Shown here one piece after another: positions 18,023-26,900 of a stretch of 29,418 nt of DNA; positions within the stretch are counted from its first letter, which is position 1; every line of letters starts with the position of its first letter. The notes below the pieces were generated by a model. That model was not told the origin of the DNA. It did not search any database and worked only from the letters and a program-made list of their open reading frames with translations. Source of the stretch: UBA4660 sp002405435 (lineage in GTDB: Bacteria; Bacteroidota; Bacteroidia; Flavobacteriales_D; Sanyastnellaceae); NCBI GenBank assembly GCA_036747335.1, contig DAIOCL010000030.1, forward strand, positions 1 through 29,418. Reading direction: 5' to 3'. The position numbers and the translations under genes were made by a program.

Positions 18023-18101
18023 CGTACGGGCGGGCCGGTGAAATGGATGAACAGGGCAGAGGCAACCCGCTCGAAAAAAAATCTTTTCTAGGTAGCGGCT
18101 G

Positions 18102-18109
18102 TATTTTTG
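18102..18109 (+). promoter_or_regulatory. Candidate -7 promoter box for the DJ-1/PfpI gene
   Basis: TATTTTTG matches the Bacteroidota -7 consensus TAnnTTTG at every fixed position and lies 55 bases before the ATG at 18165. No convincing TTG-type -33 box is found at the expected distance, so support is partial. Confidence 0.35.
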
Positions 18110-18164
18110 CTGCCTTGAGCAGCATAGCCATCGTGCACACGGCTGCCGCCAATTCCCTGACGCC

Positions 18165-18743
18165 ATGAAAACAGCCGCAATCGTAGCCTTCGACAAATTC
18201 ACAGATATTGATGTATTCCTCGCCTGGGACCTGCTCAACCGGGTGAAATTCCGCGATAAGGATTTTCAGGTGATGATCGTCGGCACCGAAGCCACTCACC
18301 GTTCGGTGAGCGGATTGGATCTGCCGATGCACGCTACCATCGAAGCTTGTAACGAAGCAGACCTGGTGTTTTTCGGAAGCGGCCCCGGCACGCGCACGCT
18401 CATCAAAGACGAGGCTTACCTCCGGCGTTTTTCGCTCAACCCAACACGCCAGGTTGTCTGTTCGATGTGTTCGGGTGCACTGCTGATTGCCGCACTCGGT
18501 CACCTCAACGGATTGTCAGCTACCACATATCCAACCGCAGTGGAAGCACTGAAGGCCTATGGCGTCAAGGTAGAAGAAGACCGTCACCTCGTAACCCACG
18601 ACAACATCGGCACTGCGGCCGGCTGTCTCGCTGCCGTTGACCTCGTTGCGTGGGCCATTGCCCGGCTTTACGATCCCGCGGTCAGTCATGATGTCATCGC
18701 TTCGGTGCGGCCTGTCGGTCAGGGCCAGGCGTGCATCTATTGA
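18165..18743 (+). CDS. DJ-1/PfpI family protein (isonitrile hydratase-like)
   Basis: The 192-residue cytoplasmic protein has the DJ-1 superfamily class I glutamine amidotransferase-like fold. The nucleophile elbow is SMC102SGALLIAALGHLNG; the following SATTYPTAVEALKAYGV matches the AxTHW region of the isonitrile hydratase (InhA)-like and AraC-linked DJ-1 branch. An acidic residue near the start (TDIDVFLAWD) occupies the usual partner position. VTHDNIGTAAGCLAAVDLVAW is the conserved C-terminal element. Possible functions are hydration of an isonitrile, a glyoxalase-like or protease-like activity, or redox sensing; none can be fixed from sequence. It stands alone after the broken DoxX-type gene with 142 bases between them. 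Confidence 0.85.
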   Translation: MKTAAIVAFDKFTDIDVFLAWDLLNRVKFRDKDFQVMIVGTEATHRSVSGLDLPMHATIEACNEADLVFFGSGPGTRTLIKDEAYLRRFSLNPTRQVVCSMCSGALLIAALGHLNGLSATTYPTAVEALKAYGVKVEEDRHLVTHDNIGTAAGCLAAVDLVAWAIARLYDPAVSHDVIASVRPVGQGQACIY

Positions 18744-18905
18744 CGCCTCAGCCGCCTGTTCAGCCGCATGCGGCAAGGGTGATACTCAGGTAAATGTAAC
18801 GGCAGGAGAGCCACCGGTGTACCGGCGGGTAGCACGACCCTTCTGATTTCGCCGGCACCTGTCGCCGAGCCTTAACCGGTAAATCCATCAAGAGGATGCT
18901 TACGG

Positions 18906-19352
18906 CTACGTTGCATAAACATCCTTATTGTGGAGCTCCATCCATCGCGTGGGATCTGCAACAGCATTCCAACCGAATTTGCGGTACAGTCCATGCGCAT
19001 CTCCGGTCAGCAACATCCACCTGCGTAAACCCTGTAAATCGGGATGGTGCATAATCGTTTCCATTAACCATTTGGAAAGTCCTCTGCCCCTGTAGGATTC
19101 AAGGATGTACACATCGCCCAAATAGGCAATGGTGGAAAAGTCAGTGATTACCCGTGCGAAACCAATTTGTTCTTCATGGTGGTAAACGCCAAAGCAAAGG
19201 GAATGATCAATGCTCTTTTGCACCGTGGCTCTTGGAATATTCAGGCACCAATAGGCTTGGGTTGAAAGGAATGTGTGGATGGCATCAAGGTCCAGTTTGT
19301 CCTTTTCGGTAGAAATGCAAAACGGGTCGCGGTGAATCACTATGGTTGTCAT
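18906..19352 (-). CDS. GNAT family N-acetyltransferase
   Basis: The 148-residue product has the GNAT acetyl-CoA site in YILESYRGRGLSKWLME (RxxGxG/A form: R-G-R-G-L-S). Upstream strands are FGVYHHEEQIGFARVITDFSTIAYLGDVYI, written here as one region, and the later LRRWMLLTGDAHGLYRKFGW segment carries the conserved Tyr-x-x-x-G-F/W end motif. It should acetylate a small amine or a protein; the substrate is unknown. The ATG at 19352 is chosen because it begins the folded domain; the open frame extends to 19475 without similarity. It ends with TAG (18906-18908). It is unlikely to be cotranscribed with the M61 gene upstream, because 207 bases lie between them. Confidence 0.85.
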   Translation of the reverse strand: MTTIVIHRDPFCISTEKDKLDLDAIHTFLSTQAYWCLNIPRATVQKSIDHSLCFGVYHHEEQIGFARVITDFSTIAYLGDVYILESYRGRGLSKWLMETIMHHPDLQGLRRWMLLTGDAHGLYRKFGWNAVADPTRWMELHNKDVYAT

Positions 19353-19559
19353 GGCGCAGGTTTTTTTGTGGTTTCGCCGGTATAGTGCTGCCGGCTGTTG
19401 AAGGCAAGGGCTGAAGCCGCCGGTGTGGCGACGGAAAAGTAGGCATGCCGGACGGTTGGGGTGGTGCTGACGCAAGGGGTTCGGACTGTCGTGTAGTGCC
19501 GGCGGGTGTTACAATTCGCCGTGCGTCGCAATGATCGGTACCACCACCCCTGCATCGGC

Positions 19560-21290
19560 TCAGCCCCGCTTGCGGTCGCAGAAGTATGACCAGTTGCGCG
19601 CGCAGGTGGCGCTGATCTCCGCCTGCCTTACCGCCGAATACTGGTAGCGCACTACGTGCTGACTCCGCACAAGCAAAAGCGACACCAACCGCATTTTTTT
19701 ACTGACTGTCAAGGTCACCGATTCTCCCGGAGCCACAGCCAACAAGTGCTGAAACGAACGCACGGCTGCCGTGCCGTTTACTGCGGTAATCTCATCGCCG
19801 ATCCAAAGCCCTGCAGTGTCGGCCGGACTCTCAGGATCAACCCAGGTCACCACTACACGGCCATTTGATTCGTCTGCGCCGAAGCCAAAGCCGGCTTCAC
19901 TCATCCTGGGCGAAGGAACTGCGCGCAGCGTGCATCCGATATAGTCGAGACAATCGTCTAGCCTGTTTTTATAACTGCCTGCACAGCACAATACTTCGCG
20001 GTAAAATTCCCCGAAGGAGTGCCCGGACACCTGTTCGAGCGCCCCGATGTAATCGGCTGCGCTATAGCCGCGCCCCTGAAGTCCGAAAGACCGGTACAGT
20101 ATGCGCATCACGTCATCGAGTGAGGCGCGGTTGCCGGTGGCCCGCATCACCATAATGTCGCACATAAATGCGGCCAGGCAACCTTCTGTATAAATAGAAA
20201 CCTTGCGCCAGGGTATTCCGGGGCTATAGCCGTCAAGCCAGGTATCCATGCCCGAAGCCGCTACGCTGTGGTTGAGCGCACCCGGATTCTCCATATGGTC
20301 TTTCACCTCGTCGGAAAAAACCGAAAGCCATTTGTCGCGGCTCCATACACCGCTGCGCATCAGCATCAGGTCGCCGTAATAGGTCGTTACGCCTTCAAAC
20401 ACATAACCCTGTTCCGAATAGTTTTCTTTCGAAAAGTCATACGGCAACATCTCCACAGGCCTGATGCATTTTACATTCCATGTATGAAACAACTCATGGC
20501 TCGAAATGGCCAGCAACTCGTTGTAAAGTTTTTCTCCCGGCAATTCGGCCAGCGGACCCATGGCAATGACCGTTGAAGTCGCGTGCTCCACGCCATGTCG
20601 GATGAAGTAGGGAGTAAACTGAAACAGAAAAGCATATTGCCGGCAGGGAATGTCACCAAACAGGTCGAGTTGCGCACGCGTAAATGCCGTAAAATCACTC
20701 AACACCCTGGCCGTGTCGAGGTTCCATCCGCCCTGGGCATGGAGGTGAAACACGGCATCACCTGCCTGGTATTCGTGGTGGTGCAGCGATGCAGAGGCGA
20801 TCAGAGGACTGTCGGCGAGCTGGTCGAAATCTGCAGCATGCAGGGTGCGGTCTCCTTCTTTTTCCAGCCCGCAGACCAGTGTATAATCTTCAGGCAGGAT
20901 AAACCGCACCGTATAGGGTTGCGCCATGTTGCCGGGATCATAGAAAAAACAATTGACTGGATTGATATACAATTGCCGCTCATCGAGATACGAAGAGCCG
21001 GCATTCAGTTCCGCTGCATAGTACTGGTAGGTGATGGTTATGCGGCTGTGCCCGGCGCACGCGATCACCCATGTGTCTTTGTCAGACTTGCGAAACGACA
21101 GGGGTTCACCCCCTTCACCCAGGGCGCGCCATGCGCGGATGTTTCTGGAGAAATTGCCGAGTTCATAGCGACCGGGTCTCCAGGCGGCAAGCCGCAGCGA
21201 CAGCGCAGGTGCATGGCGGGTCTCAAACCGGGCGCTGAAGGAAATGAAATGCCTGTGCGGCTTTTCTGCGGATACTTCGTAGTCAATCAT
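19560..21290 (-). CDS. M61 family (glycyl aminopeptidase-like) metallopeptidase with PDZ domain
   Basis: The 576-residue product has the zinc motif HExxH at H265-E-L-F-H269 (SSHELFHTWNVKCIRP) and the third ligand/catalytic Glu at E299 (VFEGVTTYYGDL). A beta-rich N-terminal domain precedes it (about 1-160: YEVSAEKPHRHFISF, AAWRPGRYELGNFSRNI, typical of M61). After the catalytic domain, a PDZ-like segment at about 470-550 (GFGFGADESNGRVVV, SPADTAGLWIGDEITAVNG) is the usual M61 C-terminus. The start ATG at 21290 overlaps the upstream phosphatase stop as ATGA, so the two are translationally coupled. No signal peptide is visible at this start, so a cytoplasmic peptidase is likely. An upstream start at 21323 would overlap the phosphatase by 37 bases and adds nothing family-like. 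Confidence 0.9.
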   Translation of the reverse strand: MIDYEVSAEKPHRHFISFSARFETRHAPALSLRLAAWRPGRYELGNFSRNIRAWRALGEGGEPLSFRKSDKDTWVIACAGHSRITITYQYYAAELNAGSSYLDERQLYINPVNCFFYDPGNMAQPYTVRFILPEDYTLVCGLEKEGDRTLHAADFDQLADSPLIASASLHHHEYQAGDAVFHLHAQGGWNLDTARVLSDFTAFTRAQLDLFGDIPCRQYAFLFQFTPYFIRHGVEHATSTVIAMGPLAELPGEKLYNELLAISSHELFHTWNVKCIRPVEMLPYDFSKENYSEQGYVFEGVTTYYGDLMLMRSGVWSRDKWLSVFSDEVKDHMENPGALNHSVAASGMDTWLDGYSPGIPWRKVSIYTEGCLAAFMCDIMVMRATGNRASLDDVMRILYRSFGLQGRGYSAADYIGALEQVSGHSFGEFYREVLCCAGSYKNRLDDCLDYIGCTLRAVPSPRMSEAGFGFGADESNGRVVVTWVDPESPADTAGLWIGDEITAVNGTAAVRSFQHLLAVAPGESVTLTVSKKMRLVSLLLVRSQHVVRYQYSAVRQAEISATCARNWSYFCDRKRG

Positions 21291-22924
21291 CGGGCAATTT
21301 CCGCAATGGGCTTTCCCGTGCACGCATTAGGTACCGGAACGCGACAGAGGTGACTGATCGTTGGGGCAATGTCTGTGATGGAATAAGGTGCCGTCGTCTC
21401 GCCCGGGGTAACGCCGTAACCGAAAAAGAGTGCCGGTACATGCGTATCGTACACCCACGGCGAACCATGGGTTGTCCCCTGCATCGCATACTTGATCCAA
21501 CCCGGCTGCGTGACGACTATGACGTCACCACTCATCTGCTGGTTGAAGCCGGCCTGAACCCTCGCCGCAATGCCTTCGCGGGTGAGGCCCCGCTCCATAT
21601 CGCTTCGGGTATATACCGAATGCACTCCGGTAAATCCGCGTGCCACCCGCGCAGCCTCCTCTTCGGCAAACGCATGGCTGTAGCCGTAGTGCAGCATCGT
21701 ATCCGCATCGAAAAAGAACTGGTCATTGGAATAATTTTTTACCCGCACCGCATAGTCCAGCGCTTCGAAACGCCGGTTGACGGCCAGCACCAGCGAGTCA
21801 GTCGTCCAGTACCCGGCTGCAGCCTGCTGCTTCATGGTATAGGAAGGGGTGGGTGCGCCTCCGTGGTCAGAAGACAGAAAAAGCAGGTATTGGTCGCGGC
21901 CTATCGTGGAGTCAAGGTAGTTGATCAGGCGCGCAAGTTCCAGGTCAAGACGGAGGTAACAATCCTGCAACTCACGGCTGTGAACGCCGAACTGGTGGCC
22001 TATGTAGTCTGTCGATGAGAAACTCACGCACAGCATATCGGTATCTGCATCGCGGCCGAGCCCCTCATTTTCAATGCATGCCATGGCGAAATCAACCGTG
22101 TGGGTATTGCCCCAGGGCGTAGCCTTAATCAGGTCGTAATTAAGGTTAAGCGCCCGCAGGGAGTCGAGCGCATAGGGGAAAACCGGACGGGTAAGACCTT
22201 TGAAGGGCGCCTCGTGCGGATTGTTGTCAGCCATGCTCTCCCCGTAAACGGATTCATCGCGCAGGAGGGTCCATCCCTGACGCAGGCAGGCATCGGGCAG
22301 TTTGCGGTCATTGAACTGGCTCACCCAGCCGGGCAGACTGCTCATGTACCACGGACTGCTCACCCAGCGCCCTTCCTGCCCGCCGATAAGCCAGTAGGCA
22401 GCATACGAAGTGCGCCCCGCCGGTAGTATGCAGCCCCGGTCTTTCATCGCAATGCCTACCACCTTGCTGCGCTCGTTGAAAAAGAGCTTGAGTTCATCGC
22501 CCAGGGTCGAAGAACGCAGGTGTACCGGTGAGCGCTGGCCTTCCGCCGCCGCCGTGCCCACCCCGGTCACCCGCAGATCCGCCGCACAATACACCAGCCC
22601 TTCTGTGCGCCGGTCGTACCAGTCGTTGGCTACAATGCCATGATTGGCCGGCGTGGTGCCCGTGAAAATACTTGCATGACCCGGCCCGGTGTAGGTCGGC
22701 AAATAATTGTAGTGCAGGTTGCGGGCTGAAAACCCCTCGCGCATCAGCCGCCTGAAACCGCCGTCTCCGAAATCCGCCTGGTACTTCTCCAGAAAGTCAT
22801 ACCGCATCTGGTCTACCGTAATACCTACGATGAGCCGGGGAGGACCCGAAGCCGGAATGCCCCCCTGGGGAATTACCCTGCACGAAAGGCCGGCAAGGCA
22901 CACAACAAAGAGCATCCATTTCAT
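21287..22924 (-). CDS. pafA: PafA-type phosphate-monoesterase (alkaline phosphatase superfamily), lipoprotein
   Basis: The 545-residue product starts with a lipoprotein signal (MKWMLFVVCLAGLSC), so it should be anchored in the envelope facing the periplasm or outside. The catalytic set of PafA is present at nearly the same numbering: D38 (ITVDQM), nucleophile T79 (YTGPGH), N100 (VANDWYDR), K161 and R163 (MKDRG), D306 and H310 (STDYIGHQFG), D353 and H354 (SSDHGG), and H486 (GTTHGSPW). The K/R pair is what distinguishes the phosphomonoesterase branch from NPP phosphodiesterases. It should release phosphate from organic phosphate monoesters. It is divergent from gpsA (52 bases between starts) and couples to the M61 peptidase by an ATGA overlap. 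I chose ATG 22924 because it begins the lipoprotein signal; the frame runs back into gpsA. Confidence 0.9.
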   Translation of the reverse strand: MKWMLFVVCLAGLSCRVIPQGGIPASGPPRLIVGITVDQMRYDFLEKYQADFGDGGFRRLMREGFSARNLHYNYLPTYTGPGHASIFTGTTPANHGIVANDWYDRRTEGLVYCAADLRVTGVGTAAAEGQRSPVHLRSSTLGDELKLFFNERSKVVGIAMKDRGCILPAGRTSYAAYWLIGGQEGRWVSSPWYMSSLPGWVSQFNDRKLPDACLRQGWTLLRDESVYGESMADNNPHEAPFKGLTRPVFPYALDSLRALNLNYDLIKATPWGNTHTVDFAMACIENEGLGRDADTDMLCVSFSSTDYIGHQFGVHSRELQDCYLRLDLELARLINYLDSTIGRDQYLLFLSSDHGGAPTPSYTMKQQAAAGYWTTDSLVLAVNRRFEALDYAVRVKNYSNDQFFFDADTMLHYGYSHAFAEEEAARVARGFTGVHSVYTRSDMERGLTREGIAARVQAGFNQQMSGDVIVVTQPGWIKYAMQGTTHGSPWVYDTHVPALFFGYGVTPGETTAPYSITDIAPTISHLCRVPVPNACTGKPIAEIAR

Positions 22925-22976
22925 GGGCAACCCAATTTTTACCGCCAAAAATAACCTTTGAGGTAAATTGCGCCGG

Positions 22977-23945
22977 ATGAAAAAGAAACCCCGCATAGGT
23001 GTCATCGGAGGCGGATCATGGCCCACCGCACTTGTTAAGTTGTTGTCAAAACAAAGTGACGAAATTCACTGGTGGATGCGCAGCCGCGAAAACCGCGAGC
23101 ACATCATGCAGTTCGGCCACAACCCCAATTATATCCAGAGCATTGAGTTCAATGTGTCCAAGCTGCGCCTTACCGGAAACCTGCAGGAAGTCATTGATGC
23201 ATCCGATTACCTCATCGCAGCCATTCCCTCGGCATTTCTTCACCAGACCTTGAAAAAGTACAAACCTAAAGGGCTCGATAAGAAGGTGATCTTTATGGCC
23301 ATCAAGGGGATCATCACCGAATTTGACAGCATCCCTGCCCGATACTTTCACAAGACGTGGCAGGTGCCCTACGACCAGATCGGGATCATCTGCGGGCCCT
23401 GCCACGCCGAAGAGGTTGCCCAGGGCAAACTCTCCTACCTCACGGTCGGCTGCAAGGAAGTCAAACACGCCACCAAAATGGCTAAGTTGCTCGAGTGCCG
23501 CTACATCAAAACCTCGGTAACAGAAGACGTTTTCGGTACCGAACTCGCCGCCGTGCTCAAGAATGTATATGCCATCGCTTCCGGTATCTGCCACGGCTTG
23601 GGTTACGGAGACAACTTCCTGGCCGTGCTGATTTCGTCTGCCATCCGCGAGATTGAACGTTTCCTCGATGCCGTTCACGAGGTCCACCGCGACGTAAAAA
23701 ACAGCGCCTACCTCGGTGACCTGCTTGTGACTTCTTATTCGCCCTATTCCAGAAACCGGACCTTCGGCACCATGGTGGGCAAAGGGTACAGCGTCAAGTG
23801 GGCCACGCTGGAAATGAAGATGGTGGCTGAGGGATATTATGCCGCCAAAGGCATCCACGAAATCAATAAAAAGTTTAAGGCCGACATTCCCATCGCCGAT
23901 GCGGTGTACCGCATTCTGCATGAAAAGGCTTCCCCCATGCTGTAA
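22977..23945 (+). CDS. gpsA: NAD(P)H-dependent glycerol-3-phosphate dehydrogenase
   Basis: The 322-residue cytosolic enzyme should reduce dihydroxyacetone phosphate to sn-glycerol 3-phosphate for phospholipid synthesis. The NAD(P)-binding N-terminus is IGVIGGGSWPTALVKLLS (usual GGGSWGTA with Pro here). Other family marks are IPSAFLHQTL, GPCHAEEVAQGK (usual S replaced by Cys, as in Bacteroidota), LKNVYAIASGI with the catalytic Lys, and SAYLGDLLVTSYSPYSRNRTFG. The start ATG at 22977 is preceded by an upstream TTG in frame that adds no family sequence. The stop TAA (23943-23945) looks premature: the frame continues as MKLLQDKLG and ends at TGA 23973-23975, matching the usual family tail (see findings). 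The missing ten residues are at the extreme C-terminus, so activity may survive. Confidence 0.9.
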   Translation: MKKKPRIGVIGGGSWPTALVKLLSKQSDEIHWWMRSRENREHIMQFGHNPNYIQSIEFNVSKLRLTGNLQEVIDASDYLIAAIPSAFLHQTLKKYKPKGLDKKVIFMAIKGIITEFDSIPARYFHKTWQVPYDQIGIICGPCHAEEVAQGKLSYLTVGCKEVKHATKMAKLLECRYIKTSVTEDVFGTELAAVLKNVYAIASGICHGLGYGDNFLAVLISSAIREIERFLDAVHEVHRDVKNSAYLGDLLVTSYSPYSRNRTFGTMVGKGYSVKWATLEMKMVAEGYYAAKGIHEINKKFKADIPIADAVYRILHEKASPML

Positions 23946-23999
23946 ATGAAATTGTTGCAGGATAAGCTGGGGTGAAGTGTCCCGGTGGTATGTATCTTT

Positions 24000-26900
24000 A
24001 TGGGTGGCTTTTCTCCGGACAGACGCAACAAATGCCTCTGTTTTGGCGTCTTCACCTTTGCGTTGAAAGTATTGATTTTGAACTTGCTATGTCTTGCGTC
24101 CGCCCTGTTGGCCCGGACCCAGGCGGTATTTGTTCAAAACAAGGGCCAGTGGCCCGCCCCCGTGGTAGCCCGCGCCGGCGTGCCCTCTGGCGCCCTCTGG
24201 GTCGAAAAAAACGCCTTTCTCTGGAATTTCCACGAAGCCGAATTCGAATCCTTCCTGCACCCCGGTCCCAACCGCCCCCCCGAGGACTATGTCTTCCGGT
24301 CGCACGCCTTCAGGGTCTCTTTCGAAGGCAGCGCCCCCGATGCATCCACCAGCATGGAAAGCCTGCTTCCGCAGTATTACAACTATTACCTCGGCGATGA
24401 TTCATCCCACTGGGCCGGTCACGCTGCCGCATCGGGTCGCGTCCATTACCACGGCCTCTACCCCGGTATCGACCTCCATCTCTACGGCCGCGGCAACTCA
24501 CTCAAATATGATTTTGTCGTCAGGCCAGGTGCCGACCCCGCAGACATCCGCATGGCGTACGATGGCGGCGAAGGATTTTCCGTAAGCCGCTGGGGCGATG
24601 CCCTGCGCCTGCAGTCCACCGTCAACACAATCATCGAACAAAGGCCCTATGCCTACCAGGTCGTCGGCACACGCCTGGTGGAGGTGCCCTGCGAATTTGT
24701 GCTCAAAGACGGTAAGGTAGGCTTCCGCACCGGTCCCTACAACAAAGACATCGACCTGGTCATTGACCCCGAACTGGTTTTCGCGACCTTCATCGGCGCC
24801 ACCGCCAGCAATTTCGGATTCACCGCCTGCAATGATTCTCAGGACAGGCTCATTTCCGGCGCAGCAGTCTTCGCAGCCGGCTATCCCACCTCGCCCGGTG
24901 CCTTTGAGACCGATTTCAACACGGCCGTCACCAACTATATGGACATCGCACTGTCGAAATTTTCCGCCGACGGCAACCAGCTGCTCTACAGCACATACAT
25001 CGGCGGCGGCAAACAGGAAACCGGGCACAGTGTCATCGCCGACGGAGACGACAGCTTCCTGCTCTTCGGTGTAACCGGCTCCAACGATTTCCCCACTACC
25101 TCAGGCGCATTTCAGGAGGCCTTCGCCGGCGGACCCATCCTGATGATGGGCGATTTTTTTATCAGCGGACATCCCGACGGTACTGACCTCTTTATCGCAA
25201 AGTTTCTTGAAGATGGAACCCTCGACGCCTCCACCTTCGTCGGCGGAAACAATAACGAAGGCCTCAACTACGCAGATAAGCTGTTTTACAACTACGGAGA
25301 TGCATTCAGGGGTGAAATCAATGTCGATGATGAGAACGACATCTTTGTAGCCACGGTCTGCAACGGCACCTTTCCGGTTACTCCCGATGCCTTTCAGGGC
25401 ACCTATGGGGGAGGCACTTGCGATGGGCTGTTGTTCAAAATGAGCAGCGACCTCTCTTCCCTGGTCTTCAGTTCTTATGTTGGGGGCCTCGGCGATGATG
25501 CCTGTTATGCCATTGATTTTGCCGATGACGGAGACCTGCTGATCGCCGGAGGCACACGCAGCAGCAATTTCCCGCATGCCGGCAACGGTGCAGATGAAAG
25601 CTACAATGGGGATGTGGACGGCTTTGTAATGCGCATCAGCAGTACCGGATTCAACGTGGAGAACGGCACTTTTGCCGGCACTTCGTCTTACGACCAGGTG
25701 TACTTTCTGCAGACAGACAACAACGGGTTTGTCTATGTGCTCGGACAAACCGAAGGAACCATGGCCATCACGCCCGGCTGTTATGGCCAACCCAATAGCG
25801 GACAGTTTATACAAAAACTTGGTCCTGCTTTGGATACAGTGGAATGGACCACCACCATCGGCACCGGGAGCGGCGAAATCGACATCAGTCCGACGGCTTT
25901 CCTGGTGAGCGACTGCGAGCAGATCTATTTTTCCGGTTGGGGCGGCCAGACCAACGGGTACTGCGGACTGGCCTATACCTGCTATGCTTCTGCCAGCACC
26001 ACCAACGGCCTGCCCCTCACGCCAGATGCCAACCAGCCCGATACCGACGGAAGTGATTTTTATCTATGTGTGCTTGCGCCCGATGCAACCGGACTGACCT
26101 ACGGGTCTTTTCTTGGGGGGCCGGTAAGCAACGAGCATGTCGACGGCGGCACCTCGCGGTTTGACAAGGACGGACAGGTCTACCAGGCCGTGTGCGCCGG
26201 TTGCGGAGGCAGCAGCGACTTCCCTACGACACCCGGGGCATGGAGCAGCGAAAACCCAAGCAACAACTGCAACATCGCGGTATTCAAATTTAACCTCGGC
26301 GGCGTATTCGCCTCCCTTCAAATCGATGGACCCCCGCAGGTATGTGAAGGCACGCCTGCACCGCTGGTCAATCTCTCCACCGGGGCAACCGACTACCTGT
26401 GGACCTTCGGCGACGGACAAAGTTCAACCGCGTTCCAGCCCTCACACGTCTATGAGGCGCCCGGCAATTACCTCGTTACCCTCATTGCCACCGATAGCAG
26501 CGGTTGTCTGGCGCCCGACACGGCTACCATTGCCATCGAAGTACTGCCCGGAGTGAATCCCCAGGTGGATCCCGTAGACCCGGTGTGCCAGGGCGAATCG
26601 GCGCAGCTCAGCGCATCGGGCAGCGACAACCTGTACTGGATTGACGATTTTACCCTGAGCGATCCTACCATTCCTAACCCCACCGTGTCGCCCGATATGT
26701 CGCAATTTTATTGCGTGGTCGACAGCAACGACTGCGAAATTGATACCGCCTGTGTGTGGGTAGAATTGTTTATCCCAGACACGGCAGTAAGTCCAGATGC
26801 GGAAATCTGTGTGGGCGGAAGTGTAAACCTTTTTGCCACGGGCGGCGTGTCGGTGGAATGGTGGCCTGCCACGGGTCTTGATGATGCCTTCTCGCCCTTT

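Noticed and set aside
20583..21353. 256-codon plus-strand frame opposite the M61 gene
   Set aside because: It is antisense to a clear M61 peptidase with intact catalytic residues and shows no family of its own.
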